The position numbers and the translations under genes were made by a program. Below, in pieces: positions 31,976 through 43,195 of a DNA stretch of 64,000 bases (positions are counted from its first letter, which is position 1; every line of letters starts with the position of its first letter). This DNA comes from Fragum whitleyi (Eukaryota; Mollusca; Bivalvia; Cardiida; Cardiidae), in the NCBI GenBank assembly GCA_948146395.1, contig OX411544.1:96397232-96461231 (forward strand), read 5' to 3'. A model generated the notes under the pieces. The model saw nothing but the letters and a program-made list of their open reading frames with translations, searched no databases and was not told the DNA's origin.

Positions 31976-33959
31976 TTGGAGGCCCAGGTCCATGATTATA
32001 AATCTTCTCTTTTTTATCATATTCAAACGACAATTTACTTTAAAAAAATCAAAGTTGAATTACACATATATTCTAAACTCAACATTGCTGTACTTGCAAA
32101 ATTTGATATTTTAGTAATATCATCTTAGAGTTCAAAAGCTTCCTATCTAAAGAGTTAACACATAAGTTAATCGATTATTCATACTTCGGGTTGAGTAAGC
32201 AAAACAACAGTTTTATAATCTTTTGTTCTTGTGGCTAAGCGTCACATTCCTTTTCGGTGATAGTAAGTTACAGCCAATCAGAATGCACGAGTCTTGGTGA
32301 ACACTACTAGAAGTTAATTCTTGCACTTCATAAAAATCAAATTAAATGCCTATAAATATTTAGGCACTTACAATAGTATTACACTGACCCCAAACTATAG
32401 TTATTATAGTATTACAACAATATTAAAGCGATTATCTCAAGTTAAGCTCTGACCTTGAAGTATTTACTCATAACATATCTTTAGAGAGCGACTGTAGACT
32501 CCAGACTGTGTTGCTGTATAAACTGATCTTTTCTTTTATGTACTTTTGGATGTTTTTGCTTGAAATGCAACTTCTCGATTGATGAATAGTTAAGGTATTT
32601 CGAAATCCTGAATATATCGGTTTATTATCCAAACATTCATTTGTTCAAGTAATGGTTCTGTAACTGATCGAAATGAGGAGTTTGAAAAGACAATTATTTC
32701 CGATGCTGCTTTAAGAAATCCGATTTAAAAAACTTTAAATTTGCTCTAAGCTACTTATGACGGATAAATGTCAGATTCTATTCAGAATTTCTTTCTCAAT
32801 TTTGTATTTAAAAGATTTGTTGTCAGTCAACACATCGTGCAATTGCCAATTTTAATTTTACAAATTCATTTTTCCAGAACTAAAAATGCATGTTACATTT
32901 GGAGCCTGAAGTTGGATTTCAAGCGTTAATCTTGGAATCTATCATCCATAACGTTATTTCCCTCATAGGAGTGCGCTCCTTAAATGTATCTCCCGTTACT
33001 TCTTTTCAAATATTTTTTTTTTCATTCTAGATTAGAATTAGAATACTTAATTGTATTACTTTTTATGTCTTTTCTTTATTTGCGATAAATGTCCTCTAAA
33101 CAATCATTTACACAATGTTTTTGTTTTGGGAACAACAACAACAACAACAAACTCGTTTTATAGACTAGCAATTTTCAAGTGAGTGATCAGAGATCAATTC
33201 TACATCGAAAATGATAGAAGATAAAGGTTTCTCGAACCTCACTCTTGCTTGCTGGACTTTACTTTATAACATGAAAATTCAAGTAGTTTCTAAAGATAAA
33301 CGACCTGATATCAAATGCACGCGATGTCAGTTCTAAACAGCCCTGCGTTCAGGATGACTAATCATTGATTTTTTTTTGTCATTTTTGACGTTTTAAACGT
33401 GCACTTGTGTGCTAATTTGGGTAAAATTGGCAAACACTTTTCACCGTTTTGTCATCCAGGACTGGTCTTATTGTATGACAAGCTACAACCATGCGAATTA
33501 TTTAGAATCAGAATTCCTTAAAAAGCTCGTTTTTCAGCAAGTAAGTTCGCAAAGTTTTGACAACGTCCTCTACGAAGGACCACATTTACGGTATTAATGA
33601 GGTTTAAATAATTTACTAAGGTAATAAGATTTTAACGAAGTTAAAGCAGGTGCGTTATATATAATTACAAATGATCAAAGGTGTATTTTACGTGACCTGG
33701 TTGAATACATCACAATAATGATCTAGTCAAGGACAACAAATAATGTATGTTGTGAGATGTTCTGACACTATCGTTTGATGGTTATAAAATATGCATGACA
33801 TGTATTTGTGCTGCTATTATCAGCAATTTAAGCAAACAGAATCAAGCACGCTATTAAAATCCTCTATTGAGGGATGATTTTGTTATGTGCGCATGATTAG
33901 AGGTAAAGCTACTAAGGGATAAGGCCATGGAAAAGGGTAAATGGGACGAAAGTTTATAC
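31976..33959. other. No gene seen
   Basis: Unassigned AT-rich sequence. A short (CAA)n tract lies at 33133-33152. Open frames of about 60 codons have no recognisable content. Confidence 0.5.
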
Positions 33960-34480
33960 TAACATCGTGAGAATGACATTTACCGTGATCAAAACCACTC
34001 GCTCATCACTCCAATCGTTCATTCCAAACACTTACTCTAACCATTCAAAAACGCTTACTTAATATTTTAAGATCAAAAACTGCATTCAAAGTAAAAATCG
34101 GTAGAAAAAAATCAACGGTTTTACTGACATATTTTAATTTGGTAAGCGTATAACACGTTCGCGAAGTCATCGAAAGCTATTCAAAAACCTCGTATGCACA
34201 TATTATTAAAGGAAGGTAATAAATATTGTTAATTATGTTATACCTGAACAAAATTAGCGATATTGGATTACAGCCCTTTCAGTTCACTCAAAAACCCACG
34301 CATCGTACTGATTCAATTTCATTCCAAAATCATTCACATTGTCAATTTCACGATATTGTTAACTGTAAGACTTCATGGGACGAACGTGCATTAGAAAGAC
34401 TTGCCCTAAGTTACATGACTAAAGCTAGTTTAAGTAGACGGAGTCGACCCATTTAGGATTGAGGATCCTTTTCTCTGAAT
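33960..34480. repeat. Dispersed repeat F, copy 1
   Basis: Shares CATTCAAAAACGCT, ACTGCATTC(A/G)AAGTAAAAA, GGTTTTACTGACATA, TTAAAGGAAGGTAAT and TAGCGATATTGGATTAC, in order, with 55440-55870. The second copy has a tight palindrome in the middle that is opened out here. Confidence 0.65.
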
Positions 34481-34729
34481 GGACCACGTCTGTCTTACAC
34501 TCGATTCGTCACACCTTATAAATCAGGCATTTCTTGGTGATTCATTTTTTGATGTGTCAAGCAAGAATTGTGCATTATGACTGGCTGAAAAATGGTTTTG
34601 TTTCTCAATAAAAAGAGTTTGAGAAAACATCTATTTTTGTAAAGTTGTGCACAAAGCAGTCCCAAAATAAAGCAGTCTATTATGGAGATCTATCTATTGT
34701 TGCTTGTGATATGAAGAAATATTTGTTTT

Positions 34730-34855
34730 TGAATTAATGGAGGTACGAAACTTAAAACCTCTTGAGCTTGGATGAACCAACTTCGCGTATTGATAAAGTA
34801 TGATTGTGATTTGAGTTTCATACCTCCTAATTTTGGGTTTACATATGAATTATGT
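34730..34855. repeat. Foldback MITE, family H, copy 3
   Basis: AATGGAGGTACGAAACTTAAAA is mirrored by GAGTTTCATACCTCC, with the central ACTTCGCGTATTGATA. This is the family signature, diverged. Confidence 0.55.
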
Positions 34856-34904
34856 AGCCTCGTATTCTAACGAGTACACACAACATAGTGTTTGTTGCGT
34901 TATC

Positions 34905-35085
34905 ATTTATGAAATAATTTCATTTTCGCGTTGATGTGTCCATAAATAAAGTCTGATGGAGCAGGATTTATTTGGAAAAGGTAAAATTTGAGGGCGGAGC
35001 CCGAGGATTTTGCTTTGCATATAACCCCCCCCCCCATCAGACTTTTTTCACGAACAAATCATCGTGAAAACGAAATAATATCCAT
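34905..35085. repeat. Foldback element with poly-C interior
   Basis: Outer arms TTTCATTTTCGCGTTGATG and the mirrored ATCATCGTGAAAACGAAA, inner arms AAAGTCTGATGG and CCATCAGACTTT. A run of ten C lies next to the right inner arm (35027-35036). Confidence 0.6.
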
Positions 35086-36459
35086 TTTAATACGATCTCA
35101 ATTAAGAAATTAGTTTTATTATCCTTTTCTGGGTGCCAAAAAGTAACAACACAATTTTCTGGGTGTAAAATTAATAAATACATGTAAGTAATGAAATTGA
35201 CGTTTAGAATTTCAGAGAAAACGAAGCGAATTTAGCACGTGGGGTCATATAAAGTCAAAAGCATCAACGGTCCCACTAAAGATCAGTAAATAAGTTTCGT
35301 TCATACGGGATATTAAATGAGGAGTCATGCAATACTGAATCTATTAAAATTGTCTTTATAATAACATATATACACAAAAACGAGGCTCTGTCGACTTTTT
35401 ATCTGCTTAAAAGGACATGTTTTATAAATTTGGATTTTTAACGAACACAAATTTTATATTTGTTTTTAAAGTATGACACAAACTCTTGCCAAAAAATCGA
35501 CAAAATTCTTGGAATTCATGGGTCAGTATTTAACATATAATGCCATTTGTAAAATGACCTAATAACGTCATTTATGATGTCATAATCACGGTAACATATA
35601 CGCTATACACTCCAATCTTATTTGTATAGTTATTTCACTATTAAAAACTATCAAAAACATTCAAATATTCACTCCCGCGACATAGGTCATATTATAAATA
35701 GAATCATTATTTTGGACTTATCAAAACGCATAAAAACAACTAAGCTTTTCGAACCTGTCAAAAAAATTGAAATGTTTTCAATGATGCCATCGAAATGATT
35801 TATTTGTACGTAAACGTCTGGTAATAGTACTATAAATGTGTAGATTGATACCCTTAGACAAACGATAACATACGAGACGGTAATATAGCCAATAATGACC
35901 CATTAATGGAGCGTAATAAACCTTAGACTTTTTATAACAAATGAGGGTTATTCAGTTATCCAGTAGAAATCTATGGTGGTATTATCTGTCACAAGACGGT
36001 AATATCATAATAAATTGACGTCTTCTACGTTGGAGACAAACAGTATTTTTTTATTTTCCGTGTTAGTCACAAGCACGCACCTTATTGCGAAATTCATAAT
36101 CGAAAAACTTCACCCGCGATAACATTTATGGTATTTTTCGTCCGATTTGTCATTTTAATTGCTACTTAATTCGATTCAACTTCTTCGAACGATTGATAAA
36201 TCTCCTCATAATTTGTAAACTTAGTCGTCCTCCCCTCAGAAAGTTCTAGGGAATATTTTAGGATAGTGATCTTTTAGGAATGGACTATTTACAATACACC
36301 TTTTTATCTAAGCTATTGTCCACCGTTGTTAATAAGGGGTACGAACAACACCAATGCGAAGTAGGTTTGTAAAATTTAATCTATACGTTACATTTCCAAC
36401 ATTTTAGCCGCCTAGATAGTCACAATGTGTACTTTGAAGATTTCCTTTTGGGCGCTTTA
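35086..36459. other. No gene seen
   Basis: Unassigned AT-rich sequence without recognisable genes or strong repeats. Confidence 0.5.
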
Positions 36460-36654
36460 TTAGTTATACGGTTTCTTGTCGGGGTATATGACGTTTTATT
36501 CCCGGCAGGAAAAATGATGTCACCCGAGCCGTAGTCTAATTCGTCATATACCCAGGCAAGAAACCGTATTACGAATTTATTATACTTCAAAGTCGTAGGG
36601 CTAAATATCTGTCTAATGCCTATTTTAGGCGTTCGCATAAACCGATTTTTTTTT
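36460..36654. mobile_element. Repeat A, copy 2, left part
   Basis: TTAGTTATACGGTTTCTTG through GCATAAACCGATTTTTTTT matches 219-445, with one internal shortening. It is broken by the LINE. The right part is at 41904-42224. Confidence 0.75.
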
Positions 36655-36916
36655 AAAACCGATTGATTGATTCTTTTATTACCTCCACAGTAGGAGAGCT
36701 CAATTTTACAACAATACAAATTACAACATGAAACAACACATATACAATACAAATGCTAGACTCAATAAACTATTTACAATATAAATTGTGAAAGTTATAG
36801 CTTCGAAAAAGAGGTACAAAATTTAAAGTCAACATGTATATAGAAGGGCATAGCGGAAATAGGATGCTGATAGATAGATAGAACCACAGATACATAAGAC
36901 ATATACATTCAGAAAA

Positions 36917-37145
36917 GGGTGGCCTAGTGGTAAATGCACTCGACCCGTGACCTGGAGGTCCGTGGTTTGAGCCCCACTGTCACCGTGGTGTGTTTATGGG
37001 CAAAACACTTAATAGCCAGCCCCAGTTCACCCAGCTGTAAAAATGGGTAGCAGTGGGTTAAAACCACTGTCTCTCTCTCGGGAACGTGAAAACATCAGGA
37101 TTTAGCGTTCGAGAGCGATTCTATAAGCTTAAGCTTTCGTCGCAA
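36917..37145 (+). mobile_element. tRNA-derived SINE within the LINE 3' region
   Basis: A tRNA-like head (A-box TGGCCTAGTGGTAAATG, B-box GGTTTGAGCCC) is followed by GGGCAAAACACTTAATAGCC and CAGTTCACCCAGCTGTAAAA plus ATGGGTA. This kind of central block is shared by several metazoan SINE families. It lies between the LINE stop codon and tail, on the opposite strand. It is either nested in the LINE 3' part or marks where the LINE 3' region was captured. Confidence 0.65.
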
Positions 37146-37169
37146 TCGAACTACAATCATTTTACATAG

Positions 37170-39582
37170 TTACAGCATTTTGTGAATAGATGAATATATG
37201 AGAGATACTGCTTGATTACTTTGCTTGTTGTTGTCACAGTACTGTACAAGGCCACCGAGCATATCTATCAACTGTTCAGATGGACTCTTCTGTATTAGAA
37301 GTTTATATCTTACGAGTCCTGTGATCGTAATTAACGACTTCCAGAGACGAGTACGAGTTTCATCATTTTTATGACAATAAAATACCTTATGCATGGTATA
37401 GTGATCAACGGGTAATTGACACTTACTACAAGTTTGACTACCGTCAAAGGAGCAAATCATACATAAAACTTTGGCAGCAGAAAAAACATAACTCTTAGAA
37501 AGGCTAGAGCTATTTAAATTTTTCCACACACTGCTTACTCCGTTTGGAAAAAATAGAATATCGAACTGTTCAGGATATATAGTTGTCGACATTTTGACGT
37601 AGTGATGATTCGTTATTACTTAGAACCTTACATTTTACAATAGACCTCCAGGCTTGTTTAGATGGGAATAGCGAAGTTCGAATATACGATTCAAGATATT
37701 CAAGAAGGCTGTACTTAGAAAGAATTTTACAAACATCGGGTATAAAGCCTTGGTAGGAACACGAATGGTCGTTAAGGTATCTAACCGTTCTATGCACGAA
37801 AATATTTTTGGCTAGGTATTGACATGATAGTCTACATAACTGTCCTAAGAAAATCATTTTTCTGTATTCGATTTCAGAATTGATTGTGGATAAACCAATT
37901 GCAGCGCGAGATACAGCATTATTGCATCTGATTGGTAATCTTTGAATTGTTTTTACACAAAAGGAATGTGCACGTTCAAGCATAAGAACGTTTGTTCGGG
38001 AAATATTACTCCACAATTCACAACCATATAATGCCGAGTTAAGAACTATTGACGTAAACATGGTGCGTAGAGATATCGGACTAAAATTGCCAGAGTTCAA
38101 TATAGTAAGAGTTTCTCCCCTTAGCCTTTTACAGGCTATTTTAATACTGTCATCGAGTGAACCTGAGTTTTCAATGAAACAACCTATATGTTTGTAGCTA
38201 TCAACCTCTGTTATTTCGCCACTTCCTAAATACCATTTTCTTTCTACTCTTCTATTAAATTGCTTTTGTTCGCCAAAAACCACAACTGAACACTTTGTAG
38301 GATTGTAATCGTATCTCCATTTACGTGAATAACGAAAGCAAATATCAATCATTTTGTCTAGTCCAACTTTGGAAAAACTGACAAGAAGCATATCATCTGC
38401 TACGGTTGGACTGCAGATATTCTTACTAAACATACATAAGCCTAATTTTGACGATTCTAGTTCTTTAATAAGCCCGTTAATAAACAGGAGATAGCATAGT
38501 GGAGAACTCTTCCCCCCTTGTCTGGTTCCCTGCTTGATACGTACATCATCGGAGATCAGGGAGCCATAACGTACTCGACTTACCATAGATAGATATATAT
38601 TCATAAAACTGCGAAGAGTTAAAGGATCTAAACCACATTCTTGCATTTTGTAAAAGAGGCCGTTATGCCAAACGCGATCAAAAGCCTGTTTGGCATCTAA
38701 AAAACAGACAAACACTTTACTTTTATTTTCTATAGCGAAGTTTATAGTTTCGCGCAAAATATATGAGGTCATCATGCAACCTAAATTTGCTCGAAACCCG
38801 CCTTGTTGGGGACTAAGAGAATGATTAATCTTACTTTCTGAGCGCTGAAGCAGAATACCTTCAAATATTTAAAACTGATGACGTTAGCGTTATTGCCCGG
38901 TAATTGTTGGGATCATCTTTACGCTTATTACCTCCCTTATGTAGGGTTATGATTATTCCGCGATTCATCTTAACAGGTATGTGACCAATATTTAACATGG
39001 CGGAAAATAATCTCGACAAGATAATGTATATAATGCTGCTACCGTAAATAAGGTGTTCGTAATAAATGCCATCTTCTCCACACATTTTGCCCTTCTTACA
39101 CGATTTTATTACGGCTTCTATATCAGAGGGCAAAATATTTGCATTATCTATAGGATAGTTTCTGATATAGAATTATCTACATGCACTTTCCACTCATTAT
39201 CGTATGAAGGACAATCTGACATGGAATACAAATCCGTAAAATATTTTTGCCATTGATCCGTAATATTTGCCGAATCTCTGTATACGACATTATCGAACCG
39301 CATCTCCGTTTTTATTGGCGCATTAGTTTTTCGCCTTTTATCATGAATAAGTGACCAGAATCTGTTTCTGTCGATTTCTGCGGTTCTATCTATTTCTTCA
39401 TCATTTTTCTGTAAAAACGATTTAACCGCTTTTCTGTGTTCTTTTCTAAAGGTTCGCCTGGCTTCTTTATAATCTGAATAAGCACTACAGTTATATAAAC
39501 GACCCGAGCGAATCCAAATTTCCCGCTTTGATTTTGACAAACGAGACAAATCTGTAAGCACATCATTCCAATATGGTTTCAA
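37170..39582 (-). pseudogene. LINE reverse transcriptase region, frameshifted
   Basis: Four consecutive open segments in different frames (39582-39148, 39133-38861, 38775-37570, 37592-37170) form one broken coding region. The first holds the endonuclease-RT linker (FRKEHRKAVKSF, RNRFWSLIHDKRR). Next come HKGGNKRKDDPNNYRAITLT, then motif A FLDAKQAFDRVWH, motif B GTRQGGKSSPLCYLLF and motif C ADDM preceded by valine instead of the commoner Tyr or Phe. The YKHIGCFI stretch follows. The last segment contains CSKCQLPVDHYTMHKVFYC, a Cys/His cluster that could bind zinc. The protein would reverse-transcribe element RNA at the nicked target, but the breaks prevent this. Confidence 0.88.
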
Positions 39583-40581
39583 GAAATGTCGAAACTTTGT
39601 ATAAGGAAAACATCTCCTAGACGTTTCGAGTACCCCTGTGAAAAAAAATCGTAAACTTTATCAATGTCATGTGTAGAAGACAGTGGATGGAATCGAGCTG
39701 ATAGTAGATCATTTGACGATTCAAGCATGTCTCGGTATCTATTTATATGACTCGAGTCTACCTTGCGCCAATTAATTCGTTTCGTATCAGCCGAATTATT
39801 ACCCCCCTTTAATGAACCTGTTGTTTGTACGGATAACAACGTCACGATTGGTCTATGATCAGACACGTTTATACTACTGTCATCTAAAATTTCGCAGCTA
39901 GATATACAATCAATCTTTTCGATGGGAATTATGATATAATCAACATAACTAACGTTGCGTTTATCACGTGAGACGTAAGTATTTGTCGCACCGGTACAAA
40001 ACGGCTGAGTATTTACTGGAATACAGTTATTCATTTCTAATAAATCAAAGATCTCCCGTTGTCTAGGGGAGCTAGCAAGTGCTCGTGACGTAACAATTTT
40101 ACAATTTAAATCACCCATTATTATGACTGTACCGATTTCTGAGTAAACATGCCATAGGTCGTATAATTTAGCTATGTAGTCACGATACTTGTTAATGGAA
40201 TGATTCGTACATGGCATATATACTTGTATGAAAAAAAACGAATTCGTCAGGTGATAATTGATATTGAATGCCTATTATTCGGTCGTCGTCAATTGGTAAA
40301 GCGGAGATGCGATTATTGTGTTTTTTATGCCACATAATAGCAACGCCCCCTTTCCCAACTCTTCTGCTACGAGACTGCATATCTAAATCTTTATCAGTTA
40401 CAGCAAAGGCATGATAATTAGAGTCAATTTCGTTCAAAAAAATGGATATTTTGGGCTCCAACCAATGCTCTGATATCCCACAAATGTCTATAGATTTTTC
40501 AACAAAAATATCACTCAAATATGAAGAGCTAGACATATCTCCTGTAACATTCCATGTCATTATATTCAAGTTTATGATCAT
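39579..40581 (-). pseudogene. LINE APE-type endonuclease, frameshifted
   Basis: Two overlapping open segments joined across an A8 run encode an exonuclease-endonuclease-phosphatase fold that nicks target DNA. Visible motifs in order are NIMTWNV, DICGISEHWLEP, GGVAIMWHKK, then after the frameshift IIMGDLNC, YVDYIIIPI and NVSDHRPIV. All the usual active-site motifs (the Glu, GDLN, SDH) are still present, so the frameshift is probably the main defect. Confidence 0.87.
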
Positions 40582-40602
40582 TAAAATTGTTACTGAAAAA
40601 TA

Positions 40603-41903
40603 CTAATCTGCCTCATAAAGACTTGCGTATGGATTCAAGTCTATTAAGTTTGAATAGTTAATGCCGTAAAATTCACCCTCTGAATACCCGATCAAAGGCT
40701 GTGATCTACGATATTTACTATTCTGCTGGTAGTTTCTAGCTCTACTAGCCTTTCCTGATTGTTTCCACTGTGTACACTTAATGTTTAACGGCCAAAAGCC
40801 CCTGGACTCTAACAGACTACTGTCCTCATTATTTTTGACGTTAACACGGAAAGTCACATATCTTGGATCCTTTCTTGAAACAAATCGCCTGATAGTCACT
40901 TCAGGACCTCTGCGGCTCACATACGAGAACAATTTATCTTCAGTCATATCGCTTTTGTATCCTGATACATGATATTTTATGGTACGTTTACGTGACGGGT
41001 TATGCTCTGTAAAGTTATGTTTACTGTAATAATCATCCTCTCGATTTGTAACATGAACAGAGATATTGTAGAGGGCCAAGATTCGCATATATCTCTGCAA
41101 AGGTTACCCGGTGTTCTCTATGTGAACCACTGGCAGACTGATCTAAATCCACATTATCTAATTGTTCGGAGCAAAGATTACACATATCCGTCGATAAACT
41201 GCACTGAACACCTTTATCTACAAAATCAAACTCATTGAGAAATAGATTCAGTTCGTTTTGATTAATACACTGGAAACATGTACTGGGTTCAAAATTGTTA
41301 ATTTGTACTAGCTTATTGTTAGATTGGTTACTCATCGTACTTGACCCCTGGGGTGAAGATGGTTGATATATAATGTCATTTACCGGCAAAACGGGTGAAC
41401 AAATACCGTTCTGGGTAGGGGTAAGGCATGACCCGTTTCTTGTCACGTCACATGTTAAGTTGTAGGAACACGATAGCACATCACCTGAAGCGTCCTGCAC
41501 TATTGGTGGCGGAAATGAAGATAACGTAAGAGAATTAACGTCTTGATTGGCGTTGTTCTCCGCCGACACAGAATCTTGTATACAAGAAGTTTGATGAGTC
41601 GAATTATTGCGTAGAACGTTGAGTTTAGATTCGAAATCAAGCATTCGATGTTCCACATTTGTCAAAAGATGTATTATCCCCACGTTTTTCATAGTTTTAA
41701 ACGATTCGTCAATGAAGCAACTTATTGATTCAACCTAGCCTTTAAACTCCTGAGACAGTAGTTTCACTGATTGCGATACACTACATAGTTGTTCGGCCCA
41801 GCTAGCCTCACAAGCAACACGCTCCTGTTTCATCATCACAATTTCACTTTGGAGCGATCGGACACAATCTTTAAGAATCTCTATTTCATTTACACATGCA
41901 CAT
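40603..41903 (-). pseudogene. LINE ORF1 region, frameshifted
   Basis: Three open segments. The first (upstream of 41735) is predicted coiled coil (EIEILKDCVRSLQSEIVMMK). The second (41692-41033) is a Ser/Asn-rich linker. The third (41100-40603) contains VSGYKSDMTEDKLFSYV and DPRYVTFRVNV, the shape of an RRM-like RNA-binding domain, followed by RGFWPLNIKCTQW. That is typical of ORF1 proteins that coat element RNA. The last two segments overlap in different frames near 41050. The first frame appears to extend to 42016, but those extra codons come from flanking repeat A. Confidence 0.75.
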
Positions 41904-42224
41904 TGAAACTGCGAGAAACTTGGCACTTTAAATTGACAGATTTGTACAAATTTAAGGTATTTATTGACATCTATATCATTTTTTATTTGCACATTATTAA
42001 CTGGCATCCTTTTCAACTGTATCCTAGTGTGTATATTCGGGTCGTGTTATCAGCGAAGCGAGAGAAACATGGCTGCCATTACCGTTTCGATTTTTTGTCT
42101 ATGTTCATGTCGAGGCGCCTAAAGGAAAGATTAGAGGTAATACCGGAGCGGCCGTAGCTATCAATGTTTGTCAGGTCAGCATTAACTAATGAAAATGCTA
42201 GAATTGTCTTTGCAGTATAATAAT
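41904..42224. mobile_element. Repeat A, copy 2, right part
   Basis: TGAAACTGCGAGAAACTTGG through TTTGCAGTATAATAAT matches 565-889. About 110-120 bp of repeat A between the two parts is missing at the LINE insertion site. Confidence 0.75.
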
Positions 42225-42920
42225 GAGATCTATCTATCTGCATAGTGCAAATTGATTAGTTTGGTCAGACCTTACGGACGCACAGCCTAGTAGGAGGCTT
42301 TGCTTGGATCACATTTAAACTGTTATAAACGTTTTTAAAATTGCCCAATCTCGCATTTTTGTGACGTTTCGGACAATCTAAATACTAGTTTACACATGAA
42401 TCCGTATATATTTACCGCAGTGGAAATTCACGCAGTACATTATGACTATTTTTACCTACCAACAATGTTTGTGCCATCTTTCACCTTGAACCACCCCAAA
42501 CACTTGTAGTCTGATGATTGGTGAAACAAGAAATACAATACAATAGAAAGCATTACAGTTATAATCCACTGATTAATAAAGGTCCAAGGACCTCTGTTTA
42601 ATTATTCATCAAACTTAATTGAATTAAAGATTCTATCTTGTCTCAATGAATGGCGACTAAAAGTCCTAACCGACCGTTGATAGTTTTCTATCGCCCTGTC
42701 ATGTCGAAAAACGCTTTGAAATATACAAGACGAATTTGAGCTTACACAAGTTTTTTTTTCTTGAAAACAGCGGTGACTTGATCACCAAACCATGTGTTGC
42801 TGGTATTTCATTTAACGTTACAGCATTACCAAAAAGTCCCTTCCGAGTCTCAAGATGTACATCCCGATGAGGCTTATGATTATCAAGCAATGGTGAATGA
42901 CAAATTTCGAAGAGGATGAG
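42225..42920. other. No gene seen
   Basis: Unassigned sequence; a 63-codon open frame on the minus strand is not recognisable. Confidence 0.5.
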
Positions 42921-42975
42921 TGCCGCCGCCGGGGATTCTACCCGTGACCCCCTGATTAGGAGGCCGAGACATTAC
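42921..42975 (-). mobile_element. Degenerate tRNA-like fragment
   Basis: On the minus strand GGGTAGAATCCCCGGCGGCGGC resembles a decayed B-box and acceptor end like that at 16817-16892. The preceding CTCGGCCTCCTAATCAGG fits an anticodon arm. The D-arm region is missing or decayed. Confidence 0.45.
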
Positions 42976-43195
42976 GGCTATGAATAATTGACATGATTCC
43001 GAGCTCAGATATTCCTGTTGTAAAATAACATATCATTGAGTCGATGTTGGACCTGGAAATATTTGAAGATAGTTATTTAGATTTTTTTTTAAATGTACAA
43101 TGCTTCTCGTGATATCGCCTTCTACAATGATCCGACTTTCATCTTAAGGAATAAGTTTTCAAAAAATCTCGCGTTAACTAGTATCGTAAAGCTTA

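Larger units (their letters stand above)
36655..41903 (-). mobile_element. Nearly full-length LINE, frameshifted
   Basis: A 5.25-kb non-LTR retrotransposon on the minus strand, inserted in a copy of repeat A. In order (5' to 3') it carries a coiled-coil and RRM-like ORF1, an APE-type endonuclease, a reverse transcriptase with LINE motifs A-C, and a C-terminal Cys/His segment. It ends in a short (AATC)n tail. Coding is split by several frameshifts, at least two of them in A/T homopolymers (near 40230 and 39640), so this copy cannot move itself. The ORF1 start is not evident, so the 5' end may be truncated. The clade looks like the jockey/CR1/L2 group; I cannot resolve it further. Confidence 0.88.

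Noticed and set aside
41735..42016. 93-codon frame as the intact N-terminus of LINE ORF1
   Set aside because: Codons upstream of about 41903 are flanking repeat A, as shown by its other copies, so the apparent start codon is not the element's.
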